DNA of 21,178 nucleotides, taken from Entrophospora sp. SA101 (taxonomy: Eukaryota > Glomeromycota > Glomeromycetes > Entrophosporales > Entrophosporaceae). The position numbers were made by a program, and so were the translations under genes. The notes under the pieces are model-generated. The model saw nothing but the letters and a program-made list of their open reading frames with translations. It was not told the origin of the DNA and searched no databases. Positions 6,813-16,685 of the stretch are shown piece after piece. Numbering within the stretch: the stretch's first letter is position 1; the number at the start of each line of letters is the position of its first letter. Location of the stretch: NCBI GenBank assembly GCA_958430865.1, contig CAUDNR010004320.1, positions 1,253 through 22,430 on the forward strand. Reading direction: 5' to 3'.

Positions 6813-8689
6813 TTTATATAACCTATTTGTAGTGTTTATGGAAGTATATGTGATTTATATCGAATTTAAGGATTAGACCTATTAGATTTGGTTTTATATT
6901 GTTAGTTAAAACTGGATTCATTTTTTGTGCAAATTCTATTTGAATCATTTTATCGTATTTTGCAAACGATTATGGGGTTTGAGCGAATATGTGAGAATAT
7001 ATTGATAAATGGTAAAAAATCGAGATATTAATATATATATAGTTGAATGTTCCACAAGACTAATTTGTGATACTGCTAAATTATTTTCTCGCTATATTTA
7101 TAGATTATGGAATTAATAAAGCCTTTTTTCCTTACTGTAGATAGCTTTACCGATAAGAAAAAATACAAATGAGACTTAAAAAGAATATGAATGAGGAGAG
7201 TTTATTGTTCTTTATCAGTAATAATATCAAAATTCATATATTACGGGACTTGAGATCCGAGATCGCCAAAATTTGTCTTATTTTTCACTTTGAATGAGAG
7301 ATCGCCAGACTGAAAGGTTTAATTTCCCATAATTGATGAAATATACTTTCCTCTTGGCGCTTGTAATTCTAATAGAGTTGCCTTATGGGGCAGAGATTCC
7401 GTTAATTGCAGGTGAAAAGCATTTTATATCATTGCCGAAGGCAGTCACGACTATGTTATTCTCTTTTTCTAGCAGGTTCCAGGTCAAGCAAATGAAACAA
7501 TATAAATAAACCAGATTTGTGAGGTGTAATTTCTTATCTTATCGAATTTTTTTGAAGGTATGTATAATATCTACGCAAATGTTACAAAGTTTCTTTTTAT
7601 CCTTGAAAACGAAATTCTACTCACTATGGTTCTCCATATTTAGGAAAAACAAAATGGCCGATATTATTCGTCTCAATTGCCTTGTGATTCATACCGCCAT
7701 TCCTGAAAGTATTTCTGTAAATAATATTATCGTGCTTGAGATTTCCAACTAACAAACAAGTCGATATCCTAAGACCTATAATTAAGGAACGATTTCCGGT
7801 TTTAGTTTGAAAATATTATTCCTTACGAATTCGGTTCCAATCTCTAAACTTGGTTGGCATATTAAAAAGTCATTGCATCAAAAAGTGGTACAAGATACCC
7901 ATAATCTGGACTTATAAATAAATTCCTTTGATATATGAGGCTCTAACAAAATTTTGGATTAAAGCATTGAATTTCTTTAAAAAGTGGTAATGCCAAGCGT
8001 TTATCAACATGTTTACATAATTAGTCATAGGAAAGCTGAAAGGCTTGAGAAAATACGCCTGTAGTGAATCCGGGATCCTGCATTTATAGGGTTAGGCTAG
8101 TAACGGTAGAAATTCCATTAAGGAAAAATTGCGCGTATTAGTAGTAGTTTATCAAAAATAAATCACAAACCAAACTCGAACATTTCTTTACCTCCATCGT
8201 CGACGCTTTCTTTAATTTCTTAATTTAATAGTATGCAGTAATAATTACTCGAAAAGGGAAAAAGAATATTTAGTATTTAGTATCTTCAATTTCGCGCATT
8301 CGATGTTCTCCAAAAGAGATGGACTTTGGGTTTGATGAAGGCCCATAAGTTGTTTTATTGAAATGTGTAATATATATGATACATATATTTTATTATCTCT
8401 CCAACTTGGACCAAATATGTTATTATTCAGTCACCGTTTTTTTTTTATATTTCCATCATATCAATATATATTTTGAAAATTTTCTGGATAGCTTATGGAA
8501 GGGACATAACCATATGGAGGCTTCTCAATAGAAAGGAACCATAATGATAATCTAAAATAAAATTTTCAAAAAACATCTCTAAAATTTAATATGCAAAAGT
8601 GGGTATGATTTCTGATCCAAAAATATTCCAAATGGAGAATTGTATACAGTGGTGGCGTTAACTCAAAATTGTTATTCCATATATTAGAT
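6813..8689. other. Long intergenic region without recognised genes
   Basis: About 1.9 kb. A 77-codon open frame at 7519-7752 has no recognisable motif and AT-biased content and is not called. The stretch 7240-8110 has somewhat higher complexity than typical spacer, with two GAGATCGCCA copies (near 7260 and 7300), and may be a decayed element. No tRNA-like or terminal-repeat structure was found by eye. Confidence 0.4.
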
Positions 8690-8731
8690 ATACAGTAATA
8701 GTAATATTCAATACAGTAATAGTAATATTCA
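8690..8731. repeat. 21-bp perfect tandem pair
   Basis: A 21-bp unit beginning ATACAGTAATAG occurs at 8690-8710 and again, identically, at 8711-8731. A short (TA)n run follows near 8738. Confidence 0.85.
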
Positions 8732-8995
8732 TGCCCTATATATATATATATTCGCGTTAAGTTTGTTGAATATATTTAATATTTTTATATAGCAAATTAT
8801 TATTATTAAAAAATTTAGCTATTATTTTTAAAAAAAATGTTCATAATTAAAATTTTAAAAAAGTTAAATTTGAATCAAAAGCTTCTTCAATAAGATTTTT
8901 GTCGTTTAATGGGCTGTAATATAATTTTATAAGTATAAATAAATATGTGTATATCAAAAAACCTTCATAAAAATAAATAAAAAAAATTATTTTAC

Positions 8996-11778
8996 CCAAT
9001 TTACGATCAATAATTTTCAAAGTTCCATTTGGTAAAATCATTCCAATATCGCCAGTTCGTAACCAACCGTCCGATGCAATAGTTTGAGAAGTCTCGTTTG
9101 GACTTTTATAATAACCTTTCATTACATTTGGTCCACGAACACAAATCTAGTAGCAATAATTCAACAAATCATTATTATTATCATAACATACTAACATTAT
9201 TATTATCTACACATGATAATCGTGGAATACCTCTCCTCTTGGATTAGGTTTATCTTCAACACTATAACCTTTTTCTTCATAACTTATCAACTTGATTTCA
9301 TTACATGCAATAGGTGCACCACATTGTGACACGTCCGAATCATCATTTTCTTCAGGTGATTGATAATCATAAAAACTATTTATTGTGACAGCACCACTAC
9401 ATTGTGTTAAACCGTAAGCTTGGATTACTTGACAAGAAACAGTGATTCTAAGAAAATCAAGTGTAGATTGTGAAATTGGTCCTTTAAAAACAAAATCATA
9501 TCAATTAATACTTGGAATTAATTAAATATATTTTCTATATTTTTGATCGAGTGATTGCTTACCAGCTCCAACAACTAGAACACGAAGTTTACCACCAAAT
9601 TTTGCTTTAACATTACCATTAAATACCAAATAATCCCATATTGAGTTTGTTAAAAGCATTCCTTTTTTTAAATAATACAATTTAGATTCATATCCTTTTT
9701 TGAACAGTGATTGATCTCCCATCGTTTGTAATATTGATTCTTGAAATCCTGTTAGAAAACGTGGTGCGCTTTTATTATAAAGATGTAAGATTATTAATCT
9801 TAATCTTAATCTTAACTAAAGCGAAATATGGATTTTGTTATTCATTTACCTGGTGAATATAGTAGGTTGTACTTCTTGTATATTATTTAACAATTGATTA
9901 ATATCTCTACTATAAAATGCAATTGATACGCCAGAATAAAGAAATGAGAAAACAGATATTCTTTCAAAGATATGTGCTAACAAATAAAAGATGATAAATA
10001 TATACATTATTTGGTTATTGGAAAAAATTATAAATTATAATTATGAAAGATAAAAGGTTTTTTTTTTACCTAATGGTAAATATGATAAATGTCTATCATC
10101 AGAAGTAAGTTTTTGTTGAGATGGGATTGAAGCAAGAATACCAGCTATAAATATATAAATTATATTATTAATATAATTGGGAATGAATAAGAATATCAAA
10201 AATTTTCATATAAATATTAAATACAGACTAACCAACGTCAGCCACGATGTTCTAATAATGTTATTTAATTATCAATTTAGATTTTTTTTTTGTAAATACA
10301 AAAATTTAATGGTAAATAATATATGTGTATATATAATAATAAAAGTTACTTTGTGTGATAATTCAACTCCTTTAGGTTCCTAATAATAAAATCAAATAAT
10401 GAATTATATCTATTAGACAAGTAATTTATTTGTTTTGTAATAGACTGTAATAATAAAAGATAATTAAAAAGAAACACATACGCCGAATGTTGTTCCATTT
10501 GTAAAAACAATTGTCGCAGTATCTTCAGGATCTAATATAAATAAATTTAACATACACGTTAAAATACATATATCTTATATAATAATTATAACACCATCAC
10601 CACCAATCAACAGCATCACCTAATTAATTACCTGGAAGCATATGATCCAACTTAGAAATAGATCCTTCTTCTTCAACAAAATTAAAAGTAACCAAATTTA
10701 ATTCCAAAGTCTTTGCTGTTTCCAATTGTTGTTGAGTTATTGTGGTTTTTTCCAATTCTGACTCAGCCAATATCACATATTTCAAAGTTGGACATGAAGG
10801 AGCAGCAGAGAAAATGATTGGGAGTGTATCTTTTGACACTATAACAACATTAATTTCTGTCAATTTGATCTGTTTTATAATGTCATTTAGACGGAGAGGA
10901 ATACATGGTAAAGCCACTGTGATTAGGCTGTAGCGACTAGCAGCTACATAAATATATACACACACATATATAGAAAAAAGAGTATTAGTATTGCAAAAGT
11001 TTTTAATTATCATAATATTTATTATAAATTTTTACCTAAATCTGCAACAATCCATTCTACATAATTACATAGATTGATTAATTAATTAGTATTTGTGTAA
11101 TCATACATATTATCCTTTATTATAATAAATCTTTTGTTTTTGTTAAAATTTACTACCAGCACAATTCTTCATAAAAATTCCAAATAAATTATTAGAAGAT
11201 TTCGGCTTTAAGCCTGTTAGTTTGATCAATCCAGATCCAAAGTTTGTAGTTCTTGCTGCGACTTGTGCTAAAAAATGTGTGTGTATATTAAAGAGGGAGA
11301 AAAATCAAATCAAAATCAAAACCAAAAATTATTTTTAGATCAAACAAAAAACAAAATACGGTGATTACTTACGATATGTTTGCTAATAATAATTATAGTA
11401 ATAATAAATTACATAATGAATATCAATTTTAACAAAATACAAAAATCTCAAAATAAAAATAAAACATACCCAATCATAGTTATCGCCAACATTTTTAAAA
11501 CCTAAACAATCTTTACCAACTCTAGTACCATGAAGAAACAAATCAGCCAGAGTTTTTATATTTTTGTCAGGGGAAGACAATAGTGGCATTCCATGAGCAG
11601 AATTATTGGAACGATAAATAACGGTTTCGTCGGGGTTACGAACTCGTGCAGGATCCGATTGAGAAGTTAATAGCAAAGGGTGAACATCGGGGCTTGGAGT
11701 ATTGCGAATTGAAATGAAAGCAACTAAAACAATTAATAAAATTAAAATAATTGATAAAGAATCAATTTCCATCAACAT
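8996..11778 (-). CDS. Long-chain acyl-CoA synthetase-like protein, C-terminally truncated with altered catalytic motifs
   Basis: I resolve 13 exons (descending): 11778-11470, 11382-11373 (10 nt), 11267-11157, 11056-11036, 10943-10632, 10531-10482, 10379-10350, 10251-10233, 10144-10070, 9976-9850, 9768-9563, 9481-9231, 9146-8996. All have GT-AG junctions and consistent phase, giving about 557 residues. An N-terminal hydrophobic helix (SLSIILILLIVLVAFISI) would anchor it in ER or lipid-droplet membrane. Family landmarks are NFGSGL, the P-loop, SYLPLAHIFERI, AYGLT, GAPI and the FACS motif DGWLRTGDIG with LKIIDRK. Such enzymes activate fatty acids with ATP and CoA. Three oddities stand out. The P-loop reads TNGTTFGEPKG (family TSGTTGxPKG). 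The YGLTE glutamate is glutamine (YGLTQC). About 130 C-terminal residues, including the catalytic-lysine domain, are absent; after the last donor the frame only runs into AT-rich sequence, ending at 8847. It is probably a pseudogene or pseudoenzyme. Confidence 0.85.
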
Positions 11779-12038
11779 TTTTGTTTTATAAAGTTGGAAA
11801 TTTTTTTAATAAATTAATGATCTTCAACAATCAAAAAATAAATCATTTGATGTAATGTATGAGAATATTTTTTATATTTTTGACATTAATCACATGATTT
11901 CATGAGGTTGGGCATCACCATCAAAGAATAATAATAATAAAGGATTAGTGATATAATTATTACGTTGATAAAAAAACCTTATAAATATATGGAACCAAAA
12001 TACTCAAAAATTAAAAACCTTTAAAATTAAAAAAAAAA
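11779..12038. promoter_or_regulatory. 260-bp divergent promoter region between ACSL-like and promethin-like genes
   Basis: The two lipid-related genes start head to head with only 260 bp between start codons. A TATA-like CTTATAAATATATGG lies at 11979-11992, about 50 bp upstream of the plus-strand ATG. A poly-A run directly precedes that ATG. Shared regulation is inferred from spacing. Confidence 0.5.
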
Positions 12039-12488
12039 ATGGATGAAGTGGTGATGGATTATATAAAATATTTGGCAACAAGTTTATATGCAAAGACGAG
12101 TGAGATGATTTTTACAGGAACAAACTACATAGAAAATTTACAGGAATCATTTATCAGAAGAATGAAACCAATCAATCAATCGATCAAATATTTATGGATA
12201 AATGTTCCGCCGATACGTTGGTTGATCTACACATTATTTTTATTCAATTCGTTACCAATGGCACTCCTGTTTACATGGATTATTTTGACGTTGGGATTTG
12301 TTTTTGCATTGGCAGGAGTAGGAATTTTCTTAAGCCAAGGCTTCTTTATTATAATGGGATTGATGGTTTTCATACCAATCGCTACAGTGCTGATTTTTAC
12401 AACGATGATGGGGGCATCAATTATGACAATGGGTTGGGCTAGTCTTAATGCTGGTAATTACGTTTTATACAATATTGGGGTTATATAA
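12039..12488 (+). CDS. Promethin/LDAF1-like membrane protein
   Basis: A single exon of 149 residues. The N-terminal 55 residues form an amphipathic, charged region (SLYAKTSEMIF, ENLQESFIRRM). From about residue 57 onward lies an almost continuous hydrophobic region with short Gly/Pro breaks (WLIYTLFLFNSLPMALLF, FVFALAGVGIFLSQGFF, VFIPIATVLIFTTMMG). That is the double-hairpin layout of the promethin family, whose animal member LDAF1 works with seipin at ER sites where lipid droplets form. Length and topology fit; the assignment is by recognition of pattern, not by alignment. Divergent pairing with an acyl-CoA synthetase-like gene supports a lipid-storage role. Alternatives are another small multi-span ER protein. 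A triplet microsatellite begins right after the stop. Confidence 0.66.
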   Translation: MDEVVMDYIKYLATSLYAKTSEMIFTGTNYIENLQESFIRRMKPINQSIKYLWINVPPIRWLIYTLFLFNSLPMALLFTWIILTLGFVFALAGVGIFLSQGFFIIMGLMVFIPIATVLIFTTMMGASIMTMGWASLNAGNYVLYNIGVI

Positions 12489-12531
12489 GTGGTGGTGGTG
12501 GTGGTGGTGGTGGCGGCGGCGGCGGTGGTGT
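12489..12531 (+). repeat. GGT/GGC triplet microsatellite directly after the stop codon
   Basis: About 14 triplets (GGT changing to GGC and back) begin directly after the TAA of the promethin-like gene. In an AT-rich region this G-only-strand run is a striking contrast and would lie in the 3' untranslated region. Confidence 0.9.
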
Positions 12532-12561
12532 GGATCATCATTATTCTTATTATTAATTGTT

Positions 12562-12860
12562 ATGATTTATAATTAATTATCGTTTTGTTGTGAATTATGC
12601 ATTAAGATTTTATCAATCGTTATTTATAATAGTATCAATTAGGAGGAGAAATTCATCATAACTACGAACTATTATGTATTATTTTCATTAAATTATAAAT
12701 ATTATTTTATTTATTATGTTCTTTAAAAATCTATGATTTAATTATCCATTTTGTTGTGAATTATGCATTAATATTAATCGAATCATCATAAATACGAATT
12801 ATTATGTATTATTTTCATTAAATTATAAATATTTTTATTATTATGTTCTTTAAAAAATTA
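12562..12860. repeat. Imperfect tandem duplication of an AT-rich spacer
   Basis: A unit of about 170 bp (12562-12732) is repeated with internal deletions at 12733-12860. Shared blocks include TTTTGTTGTGAATTATGC, TTATGTATTATTTTCATTAA and TTATGTTCTTTAAAAA, in the same order. Confidence 0.8.
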
Positions 12861-13061
12861 AAACGAACATTATTTAATTGCGCAATTGATGAGCTATTAT
12901 TTTATTATTATTGGTTTCTTCCTTTGTCTGCAAATATTCAAAAATATTGCGTGATTAAATAATAATGATTATTGTTTTTTCTTGCTTATTATAGGTTAGT
13001 TTCAAAATGTTTAAAAATTGGTAGTTAATGACATAATTTATTTTTGAAATAATAAACAAAC

Positions 13062-13076
13062 ACATATAAATACAAA
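13062..13076 (+). promoter_or_regulatory. TATA-like element of the UPF0643 gene
   Basis: CACATATAAATACAAAG lies about 65 bp upstream of the chosen ATG at 13136, a usual fungal spacing. Confidence 0.4.
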
Positions 13077-13135
13077 GGCCAATTCTCGAAATTTATTTTT
13101 TTTTGATAATTAATAAAATTTTTAAAATAATAAAA

Positions 13136-13901
13136 ATGTCATTGAAAGATTTGTTGCAAAAAATTTTAAAAACACCATCACCGCTACCACCGTTGCCGCC
13201 ATCACCAACAACAAATATATTACAAAATTCACCATCACAAACACATCAAACACATCAAACACATCAATTACAATTATCTCACCACCAACAACATTATAAT
13301 CGCCAACAACACCATAACATACCACAAATACAGTTACAAAAACCACCAGCGAACGAAGAATTAGATCGAATTTTCACGGAAAAATTAAAAATTTTAAAAA
13401 TGATGACGCTCGAATATGCAAAAATGCCAATTGAAAAAGTGTTTAATTGGAACGAAATTGCAAACGAATTACGAAAATTTGAAATAAATTGGTATGTTGT
13501 TGTGTTTCGATCTGTTCGAAAAGCTGACGCGGATAATAAATTATTATTCGAAGCGGATGCTAACGCACAAGACGAAGCAAGAAAATGTGGTGGTTTATTA
13601 GCGGTAATAACAATAATAATCTTTTTTGTCATTGGTCTTTTATTTTTATTTTTTTTTGGTAATTAATAAATTTACATTATATAATAAATAGTATTGGTTT
13701 GGAGAGCTGAATGAAAGACGAGAATGTTTAGCAATGTGTATTTGGAGTGACCAATATTACGCAAAAATGGCAAATAATAAACCAAATCATGTGATAGCAA
13801 TGAAACTGGCAGCAATGATGTATGAAACTTATAAATTAGACAGGTATTTTATTAAAAAAAATAGAGACCAGCCTGAATTTACCGTAGAAAAGTATCAGTA
13901 G
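13136..13901 (+). CDS. UPF0643 (PB2B2.08-like) family protein
   Basis: Two exons, 13136-13603 and 13692-13901, separated by an 88-bp GT-AG intron in phase 0; 225 residues. The first 75 residues are low-complexity (Pro, Gln, His, Thr). The conserved part starts near residue 100: WYVVVFRSVRKADADNKLL, then DEARKCGGLLA. Across the intron it continues with YWFGELNERRECLAMCIW and a helix ending AMKLAAMMYETYKL. This series (FRS, GGLL, YW.G..N..R.CLA..W, A......Y) is what I recall from the fission-yeast and ascomycete UPF0643 family, which has no established biochemical role. An in-frame ATG at 13103 would add 11 residues; 13136 is preferred because it follows an A-rich context and the upstream residues are not conserved-looking. 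Confidence 0.72.
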
Positions 13902-13960
13902 TCACTTATTGTATTTGTAAATCACGTTGGCCAATAGTAACAACGTTCATTGAAATGTTG

Positions 13961-14217
13961 TTTTGGCCATAATTAACAAAAAGAGTAAATTTTACGTATA
14001 CAAGAGTAACACATTCATTATATATATTTTTTTTTTGTTAATAATAACATTTATTGTTCTTATTGTAATGATACTACTTATTTTTGTTACAAAAGACTTG
14101 TTGTAAATTTTATTTAATAAACACGAAAAACAATTTAGGCAATTATTCTGATTATTTTTGGCCATAATTAACAAAAAAAGTAAATTGTACATGTACAAAA
14201 GTAACACATTCATTATA
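13961..14217. repeat. 62-bp direct repeats spaced by 133 bp
   Basis: Bases 13961-14022 and 14156-14217 match over about 62 bp (both begin TTTTGGCCATAATTAACAAA and end with an ACACATTCATTATA block) with only a few changes. The rest of 13902-14586 is AT-rich spacer with no gene seen. Confidence 0.82.
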
Positions 14218-14586
14218 CTTGCGTGTTTATTTTTTTGCTTAGTCTAGAGTAAAAAAATTCTCTTTTTGTCAACAATTAAAAACAATTCAACCCGAATATA
14301 ATTTTTCTAGGTTTTTAATTTGTCAAAAAATAAAGTTTTTTCAATCAGCCAATCAAATTCATGGTAATTTCCTCGGGTTTTAAAGTTTTAAAAAAAATTG
14401 TATTTCATTCTGGATAAATTTGGAAAATGAAAAATAATATAAAAGATAAGATGAATTCAATTGAAATCATTCAAAAAACGACTAAATCTTGAAAAACCTA
14501 ATCTTAAAAAAAAAAAAAATCAAATCTATATATAAAAAACTTTTTTTTAAAAAAATCCAAATCTTTGTATAAAAAATTTTAAAAAA

Positions 14587-15249
14587 ATGAATTCTTCTAT
14601 TATCGATGACAACAACAACAATAATTCTTTGATTTATACGTTAGTCGTTATAAGTCATATTCCACAAGATCTCAATAATAACAATGACGATTGTTACACT
14701 GACGACGACGAAAGCGAAAGTGAAGACGACGGCGAAAATTACGAAGATAATTATCAACAACGAATTATAAGGACGTCATCTACTAACAATGTTAACGCTA
14801 ATTATAGAATTCGTCCGAATACTAACACTACAACCCCAACAATCATTCATTATCACCATCTTCTTCACTATAATCATCACCGTGAAGAACAAAAACAATT
14901 TAAAAATAATGATGATGATGATGATGATGATGTTGATGTTGATGTTGATGATGTTGATGTTGACGGTGATGAAGATGACGGTGATGACGACGACGACGAA
15001 GATGACGACTATAATGATGATTATGGCGGGGAAATTTATAATTTTGATGATTACGAATTTAAGAGTAATGTTTTAGAAGAGAATTACGATGATATTAATA
15101 ATTACATTAATTATATTTTTGACAAATATAATAATAGTAATAGTAATAATAGTAGTAATAGCAATAGCAATAGCAATAGCAATAGTAATAATAGTAATAG
15201 TAATAGTAATAGTAACTTTAAAAATATCTGTAATTCATATATTATTTAA
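14587..15249 (+). CDS. Low-complexity acidic Asn/Asp/Ser-rich reading frame
   Basis: An open frame of 220 codons preceded by a TATA-like CTATATATAAAAA (14525-14537) and an A-rich leader. The start MNSSIIDDNNNNN is followed by a moderately complex segment (LIYTLVVISHIPQDL) and an acidic patch. A GAT/GAC run codes for a long Asp/Val stretch (14906-15010). The end is Asn/Ser-rich from AATAGY repeats (15130-15215). No domain is recognised. Because triplet repeats alone can keep a frame open, the gene is uncertain. The segment encoding DDESESEDDGENYEDNY and the following 40 residues use varied codons, which mildly favours a real, disordered acidic protein. Confidence 0.42.
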   Translation: MNSSIIDDNNNNNSLIYTLVVISHIPQDLNNNNDDCYTDDDESESEDDGENYEDNYQQRIIRTSSTNNVNANYRIRPNTNTTTPTIIHYHHLLHYNHHREEQKQFKNNDDDDDDDVDVDVDDVDVDGDEDDGDDDDDEDDDYNDDYGGEIYNFDDYEFKSNVLEENYDDINNYINYIFDKYNNSNSNNSSNSNSNSNSNSNNSNSNSNSNFKNICNSYII

Positions 15250-15719
15250 TAAATGTTATATTTTTCATGTTTTCGTATCATATTCTCTTTCGTAATTATC
15301 CATACCTTCAACACTATAATTGTTCTCCTGATTATTTATCAAATTCAACAATTATTTCTTGAATTTTTTGAACGGAAAGATTGATTAATCTCTATCATTC
15401 TGGTCAATTCCCAAAACATTTTATAGTTGTTGTTGTAGTTGTTGATGGCTTCGAAATTCAATAGAAGATCTGAAAATGCTATATATTCTTTAAAATTATC
15501 CTTGTGTACTATTGTTGTTACTGAATTTATAATTAATTTCGGTCATAATTGGCAGTAATAATAATAATAAAGTTGTTCATTAAAATACTCGTACGAATTA
15601 ATATACAGATAATAAAAAAAAAAAGATAACAAAATGCTTCAGAATATATTTTTTTTAAATCATTTATTATTAAAACTTATGGATTAACAACAATACAAAA
15701 GAATATATATTTTAATGGG
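15250..15719. other. Intergenic AT-rich stretch
   Basis: No coding, RNA or repeat feature is recognised. It may contain a fully eroded N-lobe of the kinase pseudogene that follows, but no motif is readable. Confidence 0.35.
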
Positions 15720-16410
15720 ATCACTTTAAAGGTTTAACATTGGATAGATTTCTTTGTTGATTTAAAAGATGTTCACGAACAAAAAAATATTCATCATGAC
15801 CTTCATAGTGTCAATTATCAATTCCAGCTAATCAAACATCATCAAATCAATAGCAAATCCAAGAGAAAATTATTTAACTGACGCAATCGGAACAAAAAAA
15901 ATTAACTACTCTTTACTCAGTAGCAAAGATAATAAAAAAATAATTACAGTACAATATATTTAAAGTATCCCCACAGAAGTTTTAAGAGGTAAACCAGATA
16001 CAATAGCATCAGATACATACAATTTTGGAGTATTGATGTCAGTAGTGTCAACTGGTCAACAGCCATTCAGTAATTCGACACATGTTCAATGAAGATTTGT
16101 GAAGGAGTAAGTCCTGAATTCTCAAATAAAACTCCAAAAATATATTAATTAGCACATATATATATATATATATATGGATGTTGATCTAGATAAACATCCA
16201 TCTGCTGAAGAAAATTAAGGTGTTATTGATCTTGGCTTTATTCATTAAATGATATTCATTTATACAGATGAAATGGAATCAATTAAAAATTTTTTGAAGT
16301 GATGGATAAGATTGAATTTGATCCTTCAATAATTACAGCAACTGTACATACAGATCAACCTGTTAATTCTAATAAGATTACAATTATTAGTAATAATGAT
16401 AATGGCAATT
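15720..16410 (+). pseudogene. Decayed protein kinase (TKL-type, Rhizophagus-expanded family)
   Basis: Kinase motifs are readable in order but in changing frames and with stops. The segment LKDVHEQKNIHHDLHSVN (ending at 15815) corresponds to the catalytic loop, with HRD changed to HHD. A stretch from about 15874 contains SSKDNKKI, then TEVLRGKPDTIASDTYNFGV (15973-16032), corresponding to the APE region and the conserved Asp of subdomain IX. Next comes MSVVSTGQQPFSN. After a frameshift follow MKICEGVSPEFSNKTPKIY (about 16090-16146) and DVDLDKHPSAEE, which resembles the CM..DP..RPSA segment. The N-lobe (glycine loop, VAIK lysine) is not readable and stops interrupt every frame, so it is a pseudogene. 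The family attribution is from memory of the many similar kinases in Rhizophagus. Confidence 0.8.
16155..16175. repeat. (TA)n microsatellite
   Basis: A run of about nine TA units inside the kinase pseudogene. Confidence 0.85.
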
Positions 16411-16685
16411 AACAAATTCCAAAATTTAATATTATTAAATATTAATTTTATTTACAGATTCTCATTAATTTAAATGCACTTGATCAAGTACCTTAATATG
16501 AAAATATTTTATTTTATTTATTTTTTAACTTCATCAAAAATAAATTAATATATTTGATCTTGTTTAAAAAATTTTTTTAATATATTTATATATATTGTTG
16601 AAGATTAAAATGTTATTTGTTCAAAATCTATGGTTCACAATTATAGTTTTCAAGAAAATCTTCTTTTCTCTTCACAAAAACCATG
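16411..16685. other. AT-rich spacer, 3' flank of XPA gene
   Basis: No feature is recognised. The 3' untranslated region of the minus-strand XPA gene must lie here; ATTAAA/AATAAA-like strings are too frequent to call one. Confidence 0.3.

Noticed and set aside
7519..7752. 77-codon open frame on the plus strand
   Set aside because: No motif, no plausible promoter or homologous feature; length is within chance for this composition.
8847..8995. In-frame continuation of the acyl-CoA synthetase-like gene (NDKNLIEEAFDSNLTF)
   Set aside because: It does not resemble the family's C-terminal domain, and splicing at the TTACAG acceptor gives an immediate stop; treated as readthrough into intron or spacer.
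12194..12442. Alternative-frame ORF inside the promethin-like gene
   Set aside because: It overlaps a clearly hydrophobic, well-organised frame and has no recognisable features.
13122..13632. Minus-strand frames opposite the UPF0643-like gene
   Set aside because: Low-complexity shadows of the plus-strand code; the plus strand has conserved motifs and a consistent intron.
14789..15295. Methionine- and isoleucine-rich frames overlapping the acidic ORF
   Set aside because: They are alternative readings of GAT and AATAGY triplet repeats.
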